From positions 1-46,042 of the forward strand of contig CALSCO010001228.1 of assembly GCA_943704415.1 (NCBI GenBank): DNA of 46,042 bases. The letters run 5' to 3'. Below, in pieces: positions 31,484 through 40,422 of the stretch (the first letter of the stretch is position 1; the number at the start of each line of letters is the position of its first letter). Origin of the DNA: Parvularia atlantis (Eukaryota; Opisthokonta; Rotosphaerida). A model generated the notes under the pieces. It worked only from the letters and a program-made list of their open reading frames with translations, had not been told where the DNA came from and did no database searches. The position numbers and the translations under genes are program-made.

Positions 31484-33084
31484 ATGCCCGAGATGCTCGA
31501 CGGGTGGAAGGTGCCGCTGCGCAAGCTGTGGATGGGCGGTGCGGGCTGCGCGGCCCACTGCTCATGCGCGGACGCCGCTGAGTGAGGCAACGTGCGGCGC
31601 TGTTGCAGACGCCGACGACACCGTGCCTGACAGCTACGTCTGGCTGATGGGGCGCCGGTACGGGCCGTTCCGCGATGCCGAGCTGGCCGACCGCTACGGC
31701 GAGTTCCAGCGCTTCCACCGCGACTTTCACTCGCGCCTCTGGTTCACGTACCGCTCGGGTGCGCTCCGTTTGCCGCGCGATGCGTGACGGGCGGGGCTGA
31801 TGCGGGGACGCGGCAGGGTTCGAGCCCATCCGACCCACGCGCTTCACGACCGACGCCGGCTGGGGCTGCATGCTGCGGTCCGGGCAGATGGTCCTGGGCG
31901 AGACGCTGCTGCGGCACGTGCTCACGCCCGAGTGGCAGCTCGGGCACAACATGCGCGACGTCGTGCGGCTGTACTCGGAGGTGTGCTCATGCGGGTGCTG
32001 TGCGGGCGCTTATGGGGCCGTGTGCACGCAGATCCTCACGTGGTTCCTCGACCAGACGCCCTCGCCATTTTCGCTGCACCAGATCGCGACCGAGGGCGTT
32101 CGCTTCGACAAAAACATCGGCGAGTGGTTTGGGCCGTCGACCATCGCGGCCGTGCTGCGGTGCGCTCACGATGCACCTATGCGGCACGTCACTGACTCGC
32201 ATGTGCAGAGACCTTGTGCAGCGGCATAGGCCGTTCGGGCTGACGGCGTACGTGGCGCAGGACGGGATGGTCTTCCGCGACAAGGCGCTCGAGACGGCGC
32301 GCACGCCGCCGCCGTCGTCCGCCACCCTCGGTAAGTGCCATGCGCCATGCGCGACGTCTCGCTCACATGGCGCGCACCGCAGCCAAGCCCGTGCCCGTCG
32401 TGTCGCTGCGGCCGCTCTCGCCTTCGGCCTCCGCGTCCACCTCGGCCTCGCCGTCCGTCGCGAGCGAGAGCAGCGGCAGCACATCCGCCGACGACGCACC
32501 ACCCGCCTCGTCCAGCGACGCTGAGCCTTTCTACGGCGTGCTCATCCTCATCCCGCTCAGGCTCGGGCTTGACTACATGAACGAGATCTACGAGCCCGCA
32601 TTGCGCAAGTGCTTCGAGTTCCCGCAGAGCGTCGGCATCGCCGGCGGCCGACCCAACTCGTCGCTCTACTTTGTCGCCGTCGACGACTCGCTCCTCTACT
32701 TTCTCGACCCGCACATCACCCGCCCGGCCATGCAGGACATTAAGCCGCTCGGACAGTACACCGAGGAGGTTTGCCTCGCGCACGGCACACGCCGCCCCGA
32801 CTCACGCTGCGCTCGCACAGGACTGGCGCACGTACCACTGCCCCGACGTGCGCCGCATCGACATGGCCCGTATCGACCCCTCACTCATGCTCGCGTTCTA
32901 CTGCCGCACCCGCGCCGACCTCGACGACTTTTTCAGGCGCGCCGACGAGACCGCGGTCGAGGGCCCGTCCATCTTCAGCGTGGCCGACGAGGCACCGCGG
33001 TACTTCCAGGACGACGAGGTGGACCTGGCGGGCGCGGACGAGGGCGGGAGCGGGAGCGACGACGATGACTTTGACCTCATGTGA
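31484..33084 (+). CDS. ATG4: ATG4 autophagy cysteine protease
   Basis: C54-family protease that trims pro-ATG8 and delipidates ATG8. Seven exons. After MPEMLDGWKVPLRKLW the core includes DSYVWLMGRRYG, FHSRLWFTYRSGF, the nucleophile in TDAGWGCMLRSGQM, SPFSLHQIATEG, GEWFGPSTIAAVL, a Ser-rich insert, FYGVLILIPLRLGLDYMNEIY, then the catalytic Asp-His in YFLDPHITRP, and WRTYHCPDVRRIDM. The tail is acidic and ends DDDDFDLM, which resembles the C-terminal ATG8-binding motif of ATG4B. One intron starts with a standard GTAAGT, rare in this window. A TCACGTGA box lies at 31235-31242. The frame is open upstream of ATG 31484, so a longer N-terminus is possible. Confidence 0.94.
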
Positions 33085-33370
33085 TGAAAGGGTGGCGGCC
33101 AGAGTGCACAGGGCTGCACCGCGTGTCGGTGCTGCGCGCGGGCTGCGCGACGGGCGAGACGGGCGCGTGCCTGTGGGTGTGCGCCGAGAATTGCGAGCTT
33201 GTCTAGCAGTGGAACGCTGCCAAGGTCAACTCAGGCGCCGTGGTCAGGCCATTGCCGAGCAGCAGTGGGAGTTGTTCGGCCAGCGCTGCTTTGTCTTGCC
33301 GATGTCTGCCCTCTCCCGTCGGTTGTCAGTGCCTTTTGCTCTCGTCTGTACAGTCCGCCCCCCTCAGGCC
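33085..33370. other. Convergent intergenic region ATG4/YbeY
   Basis: Between the ATG4 stop and the YbeY stop I see no convincing coding frame or RNA gene. A TGTACA palindrome at 33347-33352 lies 19 bp past the YbeY stop and is the likely 3'-end signal for that gene. An earlier one for ATG4 was not found. Confidence 0.5.
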
Positions 33371-33982
33371 TTACTCGTCCAAGGGCAGCGGGTAGCGCAG
33401 TTCGGGCGGGAGGGCCTCCTGCATGGCGCGCTCCTTGTCCATCATCTGCGCCTCGTCGGCGTCGGTCTCGTGCACGAACCCGTGCAGGTGCGCCAGTCCG
33501 TGCACGACGAGCCGGTACAGGCGCTGCTCGTACGTGCACCCGAGCTCGGCGGCCTGCGCGCGCGCGTACGGCGCCGACACGACGACTTCGCCCAGGTCCT
33601 GCCCGTGCGGCCATCGGGCGGGCGCGCGGCGCTGTCCCGGGCGCAGCACCGTGATGCGCTGCCGCGCGAGCACGTCGGTCGCCTCGTCCACGCCGCGCCA
33701 CGCCCGGTTCAGCCGGCGGATGAGCGGGTCGGTCACGAGGCGCACATGTACATCACACGCGCCCGACCACGGCGCCACCGCATCGCGCAGCAGCAGCACA
33801 CGTCCCGCAAAGCCGCGCGGCAGCGCGCTCGGCCCAGCGTGATTGTGCACGAGCACGCGCCCGGCCCGTGCCGCGTCCCACACGACGTTGCCTCGTCTCC
33901 TCATCACGCACGAGATGCGCGGGCCCCGCTGACACACACGATGAGCGCACAGTGATGGCCGCGACGCGCGGGTCCCGCTCAT
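33371..33982 (-). CDS. YbeY-type endoribonuclease, likely organellar
   Basis: Single-exon homologue of bacterial YbeY, the zinc-dependent RNase needed for small-subunit rRNA maturation. About 203 residues. The core has IRRLNRAWRGVDEATDVLA, DLGEVVVSAPYARAQA and the metal-binding HGLAHLHGFVHE, which corresponds to HGxLHLxGYDH (three histidines kept). The N-terminus (MSGTRASRPSLCAHRV...) is basic, Ser/Arg-rich and acid-poor, as in a mitochondrial targeting peptide. A second ATG begins MRRRGNVVWD. It is one of the few intron-less genes here. Only 26 bp separate its ATG from that of the PLGRKT homologue on the other strand. Confidence 0.88.
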   Translation of the reverse strand: MSGTRASRPSLCAHRVCQRGPRISCVMRRRGNVVWDAARAGRVLVHNHAGPSALPRGFAGRVLLLRDAVAPWSGACDVHVRLVTDPLIRRLNRAWRGVDEATDVLARQRITVLRPGQRRAPARWPHGQDLGEVVVSAPYARAQAAELGCTYEQRLYRLVVHGLAHLHGFVHETDADEAQMMDKERAMQEALPPELRYPLPLDE

Positions 33983-34008
33983 TTCCGATCATCTGACTCG
34001 CTCGGAGG

Positions 34009-34636
34009 ATGGGCGGCGCGATCAGCAGCCTGCAGGCCAACGTGCTCAACCTGGGGGAGGGCGTGGCCGGGAAGATGGCCGAGAAGCAGCGCGAGGCGAT
34101 GGCGGCGCAGCAGGCCGTGCGTGGTCGCGATTGGGGCAAAGCGAGCTGATGCTGATGCTGACACGGCACACGGCGCGCGCCGCGACGCACGGGCAGTTCA
34201 TGATGCAGCAGGCCAAGCGCCAGCAGGCCATCATGATGGCGCAGCAGCGCGAGCAGCTCGTGTGGGAGGCCGGCGCGTGGGGTGCGCCACCTGCGTGATG
34301 CGCGCGATGCGGGCAGCTGATCGCGGCGACGTCACCAGCGCTCGTCGCTACCGCTACGACGATGCGCACCGTCGTCTCGCGCCGCTTCCCCGCGCCCGCC
34401 GCCGTGCCGCTGCTCGTCCTGCCGTACTTGATGGCGTACCAAGTCGATATGGCGTACGGCAACAAGATGGACCGCATCAAGGCCGAGTCGGATCGCATCC
34501 TTGTGCCGTGTCACACACCGTGTGCGCACACGCTGACCACCCCGTCCGCCCTTCTCCCCCGCAGGCCGAGGAGGCGCACTGGTTCACCGAGGTCAAGCCG
34601 GCCGACTCGAAGAAGAAGCTAATGACCAACCTCTGA
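34009..34636 (+). CDS. PLGRKT-like membrane protein
   Basis: Homologue of plasminogen receptor (KT)/C9orf46. Four exons. [13 protein letters not shown] opens with a possible N-myristoylation glycine. A long amphipathic helix ([36 protein letters not shown]) is followed by two short hydrophobic segments ([14 protein letters not shown] and [13 protein letters not shown]) and [16 protein letters not shown], matching the animal protein along its whole length. Unlike animal PLGRKT, it does not end in lysine (ends KKLMTNL), so the lysine-dependent plasminogen binding of the animal protein cannot apply. The ancestral role is probably mitochondrial or membrane-structural. Introns start gtgcgtg, gtgcgcc and gtgccgt. 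Confidence 0.85.
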
Positions 34637-34707
34637 TCTCTCTGTGTGGCGGCGCTGTCTGATCTGCGTACAACTTGGCACACCTCGCAAGCAGCGCCAC
34701 AACCCGT

Positions 34708-35078
34708 TCACTGTAGCAGGGCCGGCGCGCCGTTGACGAGCACCGAGCGCTGGCCGCGGCCGTCCTCGATGACAACCGTCTCGTTGCCGTGCTCGTCGAC
34801 CTCGCGCGTGCGCGTCGTGCGCACGCCGTTGACGACCGATGTCTGCGGGCCGGTGCTGAGCGCGGGTTGCAGCAATCGTGGTGTGTGCGCCGCACCTGCA
34901 CCGAGCGCTGCACGACGCACGGGCTGGCCGCTCGCCCGCTTGCGCTGCTGCCACCGCTGCTGCTGCTGCTTGAGCTGTAGGCGAAAGCGGTCGCGCCCAT
35001 CGGGGCGCTGCGACGTGCGCGCGCCGTCAGCCACGGCGGGGGCGTGCGTGCATCGGCGCTCGCCGCACCCGCCAAACA

Positions 35079-35110
<32 letters not shown>

Positions 35111-35800
35111 GCGGCAAAGAACGGCGGCAGCGGCGCGCTGAAGAACGTCGCCGGGGCGTACCCCTGGTGCGCGCCGTACATGGGCGGTGGTGCGTTGCCG
35201 AAGAACGGGTCGTGCGCAAACGGCGCGAAGCCGTGCATGGCGAAGAACGGGTGGCCAAACATCGCTGCGGCGACCGCGTGATGTCGGCTGTTGATCCGCG
35301 CTGTCCACGCCAGACGCGCACGCACCGGCGACCATCGGGTCGTTCGCAAACATGTCGCGGAAGAGGTCGTTGGCGTCGCGGTGCGGCGCGGCAAAGTCTG
35401 CCCGTCGTCGCTGTTGTCAGCGCCGCACCCCCCTCATGCACCGGGGACGCCACCGATGCCGCCGCTGTCGTACTGTCGCCGCTTGGTCTCTGCGCGCGCG
35501 CGGCATCGTGCTCAGCGTGCGCGCGCTGTGTCCTCGCCTCCGCGCGCATCGCACCGTCCGAGAGCACCTCGTACGCCTCGGCGATCACCTTGAAGCGCCG
35601 CTCGGCCTCCTCGAGCCGGTCCGGATTCTTGTCCGGGTGCCACTCAAGTGCGAGTTTGCGGTACCTGCCGCGTGCGCGCGTGCGTGCGCGTGTGTGGGCC
35701 GGTATGCGATACGGGGGACCGTGGCGCGTGCGCACGCGCGCCGGATGTCGTCGGGCGAGGCCGTGCGCTCGATGCCGAGCACCACGTAGTAGTCGGCCAT
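34708..35800 (-). CDS. DnaJ (Hsp40) protein, DNAJB6-like
   Basis: J-domain co-chaperone. Seven exons. The J domain spans residues 2-70: [35 protein letters not shown] with the HPD motif, [16 protein letters not shown] Gly/Phe-rich part follows ([18 protein letters not shown]), then a Gln-10 run, a Ser-rich segment ([12 protein letters not shown]) and a C-terminal beta strand region, [20 protein letters not shown], like DNAJB6/B2. The Ser-rich reading requires the phase-2 intron after MFGG; without it, another frame stays open, so this exon is less sure. The stop is at 34708, 71 bp from the convergent PLGRKT stop. Confidence 0.87.
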
Positions 35801-35872
35801 CCGCGCGAGCAGTGCGAAACAACGACTTTTGGCTATTCGGCTGCCCGTTCAGAACACACGCGAGCGCGCTTC

Positions 35873-37255
35873 TCACTTGGCCTTGACGGGCGACGGCGGC
35901 GCGCTACCGCTGTCGGACGGCGGGAAGAGGCGGCGCACGAAAAAGTGCGTCCAGAGCGCGCCCCACGTCACGACAATCAGCCAGAGGATGCGGTCGGGCT
36001 GTGCGCGCGCATGAGCACCGGCACAGATGCGACGACCGGTCGCGAGACGCACCAGCATCGCCGTAAAGTTCACGTCCGTCGGCAGGCCCTGTACGGTCAC
36101 AAACAGCACGGACCAGATCCACGCGCCGAGATGCGAGTCGAGGCTGACGCGAGCGCGCGTGCATGTCAGCCGACGGATCAGGCTGCACGCAGAACGTGCC
36201 GGTCGAGCACGCCGCCGTGTGCGAGCAGCAGCGACGACGTGTCCTTGAGGTGGTGGTTGCGCTTCCACCACGAGATGAACAGGTCGCCGAGGATGCCGGC
36301 GAGGATCATGCCGTTGACATAGAGCGCCGAGAGGTGCGTGGGCAGCACCGAGTCCTCCTTGAGCCACAGGAAGAAGACGAGGTTGCAGCTGCGCGCCGCG
36401 CGTCAGCACGCCGCACGCGACAGCGCACACGCTCACCCGATGAAGGCGCCGATGTAGCCCTCGAGCGACTTGTTGGGCGAGATCTTGGGCACAATCTTGG
36501 TGCGCCCGGTCAGCTTGCCCGCAAAGTACTGCATGCAATCGCTGCCAGCGATGGCCATGCTGCAGCGCGCACGCGACTTGAGCGCGACGGCACTGCGCGT
36601 CAACCGCGCACCTGATCGCCAGGAACACGTCCGACGGGAAGGCGTGAAGGAGGTACAGCGCGCAGGTGATGCCAACCATGAGGTAGTTGACGGTGATGTT
36701 GTCGATCAGGTTGACGCCGGCGGCCGCGCAGCCGACGGCGGCGACGACGACGCGCACGGCAGCGACCTGCACGCCCGCGTCAGACGCGCGCCGGCACTTG
36801 CGCAACGTCCACGCGCCTGCCAGATACTCAGCGCGGCCAACGGGAAGGTGAGCACGTAGACGTCGAAGAGCGAGAGCGCCGTGAGCAGCGCCTGGACGAT
36901 GCGGCCGTGGCGCGGGAACTCTTGCGCGAGCTGTGCGCGCCTCGTGTCACGCGGCGAGAGGCGAGAGGCAGAGGCGGAGGCACAGCGCACCTCCCACCAG
37001 ATGAGCGGCACGATCGTCAGCTCGAGCACGGCCGGGTAGTGCTGCAGCAGCAGGTGCGCGCCGATGTGCATGACGAAGCCGATGGGCACGCGCGCGGCCA
37101 TCAGCGACTCGCTCGAGTACCACGCGCGCCGCGCGCCCTTGCTGGGCGACCTGTCGCGCGTCACGCCCGTCAAGCGCCACACTGCGCGCACGTGACGCGA
37201 AACCGCACCCGGGCGCTGACCGAGGCGGCGTGCTCGCGGTCGTCGGCAGGGGCAT
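35873..37255 (-). CDS. Phosphatidate cytidylyltransferase (CDP-DAG synthase)
   Basis: ER enzyme making CDP-diacylglycerol from phosphatidic acid and CTP, the precursor of PI, PG and cardiolipin. Eight exons. The spliced protein starts [19 protein letters not shown] and has about eight helices, then [38 protein letters not shown] and the signature [32 protein letters not shown]. The end is [10 protein letters not shown]. Two introns work only with GC donors: 36816-36767 (CAG|GCGCGT) and 36199-36144 (CG|GCACGT). The second rebuilds the invariant DRLDS, strong evidence that it is used. It competes with lipin, encoded 10 kb away, for the same substrate. Confidence 0.94.
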
Positions 37256-37353
37256 AACACGCTGAGCCGTCAGTGGAAGAAAGGCACGCCTATATGAGTA
37301 GTTGTCACTTGGATCACAGCTGCGTCGCACACATAGCGAGGGAGGCGGCAAGC

Positions 37354-39102
37354 ATGGCCGAGGTCCGCGCTGAGCGCGCGCGCCGTTGCGCACGGCTCAC
37401 GTTTGGCGCGCAGCTCTCGGCTGCGCTGGGGCAGCTGCGCACGGCCAGGCAGCAACAGCATCAGCAGCATCAGCAGCAGCAGGAGCAGGAGGCGCAGCAG
37501 CAGACGGAGCAGCAGCAGAAGAAGCCGGCGGCCGCGACGCCGCCAGACTCGTTCGAGGAGCTGGACGACGGCGAGCTGCTGCGGCTGATCAACGACGACG
37601 GCGACGAGGAGGCCGTTGACGAGGGCGTTCTGGACGCGCTGGACGTGGTCGACGACGGCAAGGAGAACGTGCCAACGACGACGGTCGCGCGCGTCAGCTC
37701 CGCGCTTGAGTTCATCCGGCGCACGTGCGCGCAATTGAGCGGGCGGCTGCTGCTTCTGACGGGGTGCGGGCAGTGTGCCGCCCTCCGCATTGGCACCACC
37801 TCCGCCTCCAGCACCAGCAGTACCAACATCAACATCTGCACGTGCACCTGCACCTGCACCTGCACCGATGTGAGCGATCGGACGCGCACGTGCACGCGTT
37901 CGCTGACGGCACGCGCAGACCGGTGCTGGCCGTGATCGGCGGCGCGCTGGGCGACCATGCCGTCGCGCGTCGCAGCCCGCCGCAGCGACGGTTCCCGGGG
38001 CCGGCTGGCGCGCTCCCGCCACTGGTGCGTGTCGTCTCGCGCCCGCTCGCGGCTTACGGTTGCCCAACAGAGCGACGACGAGCGGCGGAGAGTGCTGCGG
38101 TCGGCCGAGGCGTCGCGCAAGCTTTCTCTTACGGTGCGCGTGCGAGAGATGGCAACGACACAGCTCGCTCGCGCTTACAGCCGGCGCAGGAGATGGGCGA
38201 GGGCGACGCCAAGGCAACCGAGTCGCCGCTGAAGAAGCTCAAGCGCTCGACGGCGATGGTGCGCGCCCCCCGCGGTCGCATGCAGCGTTTGCGCATTCAC
38301 GCTGCCGGCAGCTGCACACCGAGCCCGTTGACCTGCGCCTGTTCCAGCGCGGCGCGTGGGCAACGATGGTCACGGTGCTGGACGTGCTGGCGGGCTCGGC
38401 GGACGAGCCACGGCGGTCTCCGCTGGAGGAGCACAACATTGCACAGATCCTGCGGCAGCACGCGTCGGCCAAAGCACGTTCCAGCACCGCTGCTCGCTCG
38501 CTCGGCGCTAACGCGGAGCGCAGGTGCCGAACCTCGTTGTGTACGTCAAGGAGCTGCGCACGTCGGGCGGCGACGCGTGGGCCAAGCTTGTGGACCCGAC
38601 CGGTGCGTGCGATGCGCAGCGTGCGCAGTGTGGCCCACAATGCATCCGCGCGCAGGCGAGATCCAGGGCACGATCCACAAGCGCGTGCTGGACGACTTTG
38701 CCAAGATGCTCACGGTCGGCAGCGTCCTGCAGCTACAGCGGGTGCGTCGCCGCGCTGAGTCGCAGGCATGCCGCTGAGCCCGGCGCGTCGCAGGTGTCCG
38801 TATTCCACCCGTCGCCGCGGACAAAGTACCTCACGATCACGCGCGACAATGTCGTCCGCGTCTTCCCGAGCGAGCCCGACACGCCGCGCGCGTCGCAGGC
38901 CGGCTCGAGCGCCGCGTCTGCCCCCTGTGGCGACGACGCTGCCCCCGCACCTGCACCAGCCGCCGACGCACCCGCACCGCCAGCAGCACCACCCGCGCCA
39001 CCCGCGCCACCCGCGCCGGCGTCGCGGCTGGAGGACGACGCCGAGCTGGCGGTGCTGCTCGAGGCGATGGACGACAACTGCTTCGACGTCGGGATCGACT
39101 GA
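37354..39102 (+). CDS. HROB-like homologous recombination OB-fold protein
   Basis: Homologue of HROB/C17orf53, which loads the MCM8-MCM9 helicase in recombination repair. Nine exons. The N-terminal part is Gln-rich (RQQQHQQHQQQQEQEAQQQ) and acidic. The conserved block begins RRFPGPAGALPPL, the HROB signature, then a linker, and the OB-fold: VPNLVVYVKELRTSGGDAWA, KLVDPTGEIQGTIHKRVLDD, VSVFHPSPRTKYLTITRDNV. The tail is Ala/Pro-rich and ends ELAVLLEAMDDNCFDVGID. The intron 38474-38523 needs a GC donor (AAA|GCACGT). ATG 37354 (MAEVRAERARR) was chosen; an in-frame ATG at 37294 is possible but lies 38 bp from the divergent CDS gene. TGTACA is 34 bp past the stop. Confidence 0.87.
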
Positions 39103-39135
39103 CGAGCGCCGCGTGTGTGCAATGCTGCCTGTAAC

Positions 39136-39141
39136 TGTACA
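39136..39141. promoter_or_regulatory. TGTACA element between HROB and JMJD8-like stops
   Basis: The whole intergenic gap is 40 bp and contains this palindrome, 34 bp past one stop and 2 bp past the other. It is the only recognisable signal in the gap. Confidence 0.45.
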
Positions 39142-39142
39142 A

Positions 39143-40361
39143 CTAGACAAACGTGGACATGAAGACGGTCTCGCCGATGTTGAGCGTCGCATGCCACCAG
39201 TGACTGTGAGGGGCGTGAGCGGGCGTCGCCCTTGCACGCGCACGCGTACCTCGGCAGGTACAGCAACTCGCCGGGAGCGAGCACGCACTCGAGCGGCCGC
39301 AGCGTCGCGTGCGGATACACGTTGCGCAGCCAGTAGAGCGTCGTGCGGTTCGGGTCAAACTCGGGCGCGGGGCCGGGCGGGTACAGAAACCAGCGCTGGC
39401 GGCGAGCGTAAGGCGGCAGTCGCGGCGCGCGGCACCGCGCACCTTGCGGCCGTGCAGCACCTCGGCAAAGACGGCGCCGTGCGTGTGGAACGGTACGCCC
39501 GAGCCCGTCCCGGCCACGCCAAAGCTCACGCTACCATTGATTGGCGCGTGGCGCAGCGGCGGGCGCACGTACGCCTCGTAGAAGCCCGGCCACTCGCTGT
39601 AGCGGTTGTCGCCTTCGGCCCGGTGAACGCGCGCATGCCGATGTGCACACACACACACACACACAAGCGCACCAAAATGGTACAGCACGCTGTCGGCCTC
39701 GGCACTGTCGTCGCGCGGCGGCATGTCGTCGCGCACGTACTCGCGCAGCGGCTTGGTGACCTTGCTGTAGGAGAAGGTGTTGGCGGTGCTGAGCACGACG
39801 GGCGAGTCGCCGTACTGTGTGCGTTCATCAGCTAAGTCCAGGACGGCGCGAGAGACAGCGCACCAGCGCCAGCAGCACGCCCTTGCGCGTCATCTCGCGA
39901 AAGCGCGCGTTGTCGGTGAGGCGCTCGAGCACGACGGGCGCATCGGCGAAGCGCGCGGCAAACTCGTCCTCGCCGATAGGCCCGCGGTGGCGCACGATGC
40001 TGCACACGGCGCTGTCGAGGTCGGGCAGGCCCGCGGCCGCGTCCCACTCGTCGCCCACGAGCATCACGCGGAGGTGCTGCACGTCGTCGGCCATGCGGTG
40101 CGCGGCGTCGGTTGCCTTGGCCACGAGCGCGTCAACTACGGGTGCGGCCTCGTCGGCCACGCGATGCGCCGCGTCGCTCGCCGCCGCCATCCACCGGTCG
40201 CCCGCATCGACGGCCCAGTGCATCGCGCCGCCCATGGCCGCCACGCGCTCGTGCAGCCGGCACGTCCAGTCCTCGCACGGTGCCTCCGGCTCGTTTGCCG
40301 TGACGACAGGAGCGAGCAGGACGAGGCCGAGCACGACGAGCAGGCGCCGCGTCGTTGCCAT
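39143..40361 (-). CDS. JMJD8-like JmjC protein of the ER lumen
   Basis: Five exons. A clear signal peptide (RLLVVLGLVLLAPVVTANE) is followed by an insert with Ala/Asp repeats (residues about 40-100), then VLERLTDNARF, the JMJD8 core SPVVLSTANTFSYSKVTKPL, LYHFGDNRYSEWPGFYEAYV, SFGVAGTGSGVPFHTHGAVF, VLHGRKRWFLYPP, PEFDPNRTTLYWL, RPLECVLAPGELLYLP and HWWHATLNIGETVFMSTF. All these match JMJD8 in order. JMJD8 is a cupin-fold ER protein whose hydroxylase activity is uncertain; the His in PFHTHG and HWWH are visible. No KDEL-like end (ends STFV). The second intron carries a short GT repeat. The stop lies 40 bp from the convergent HROB stop. Confidence 0.9.
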
Positions 40362-40422
40362 GGGGAATTCACCGATCTGTGACATCCGCTCTTGCTCTTC
40401 TCCTTGCGCGACCGCCCTCCGC

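Noticed and set aside
37800-37935. Cys-Thr repeat (TCTCTCTC) in the HROB first-exon frame
   Set aside because: The splice at 37726 changes frame; the correct reading is APAPAPAPI, leading into the conserved RRFPGPAG block.
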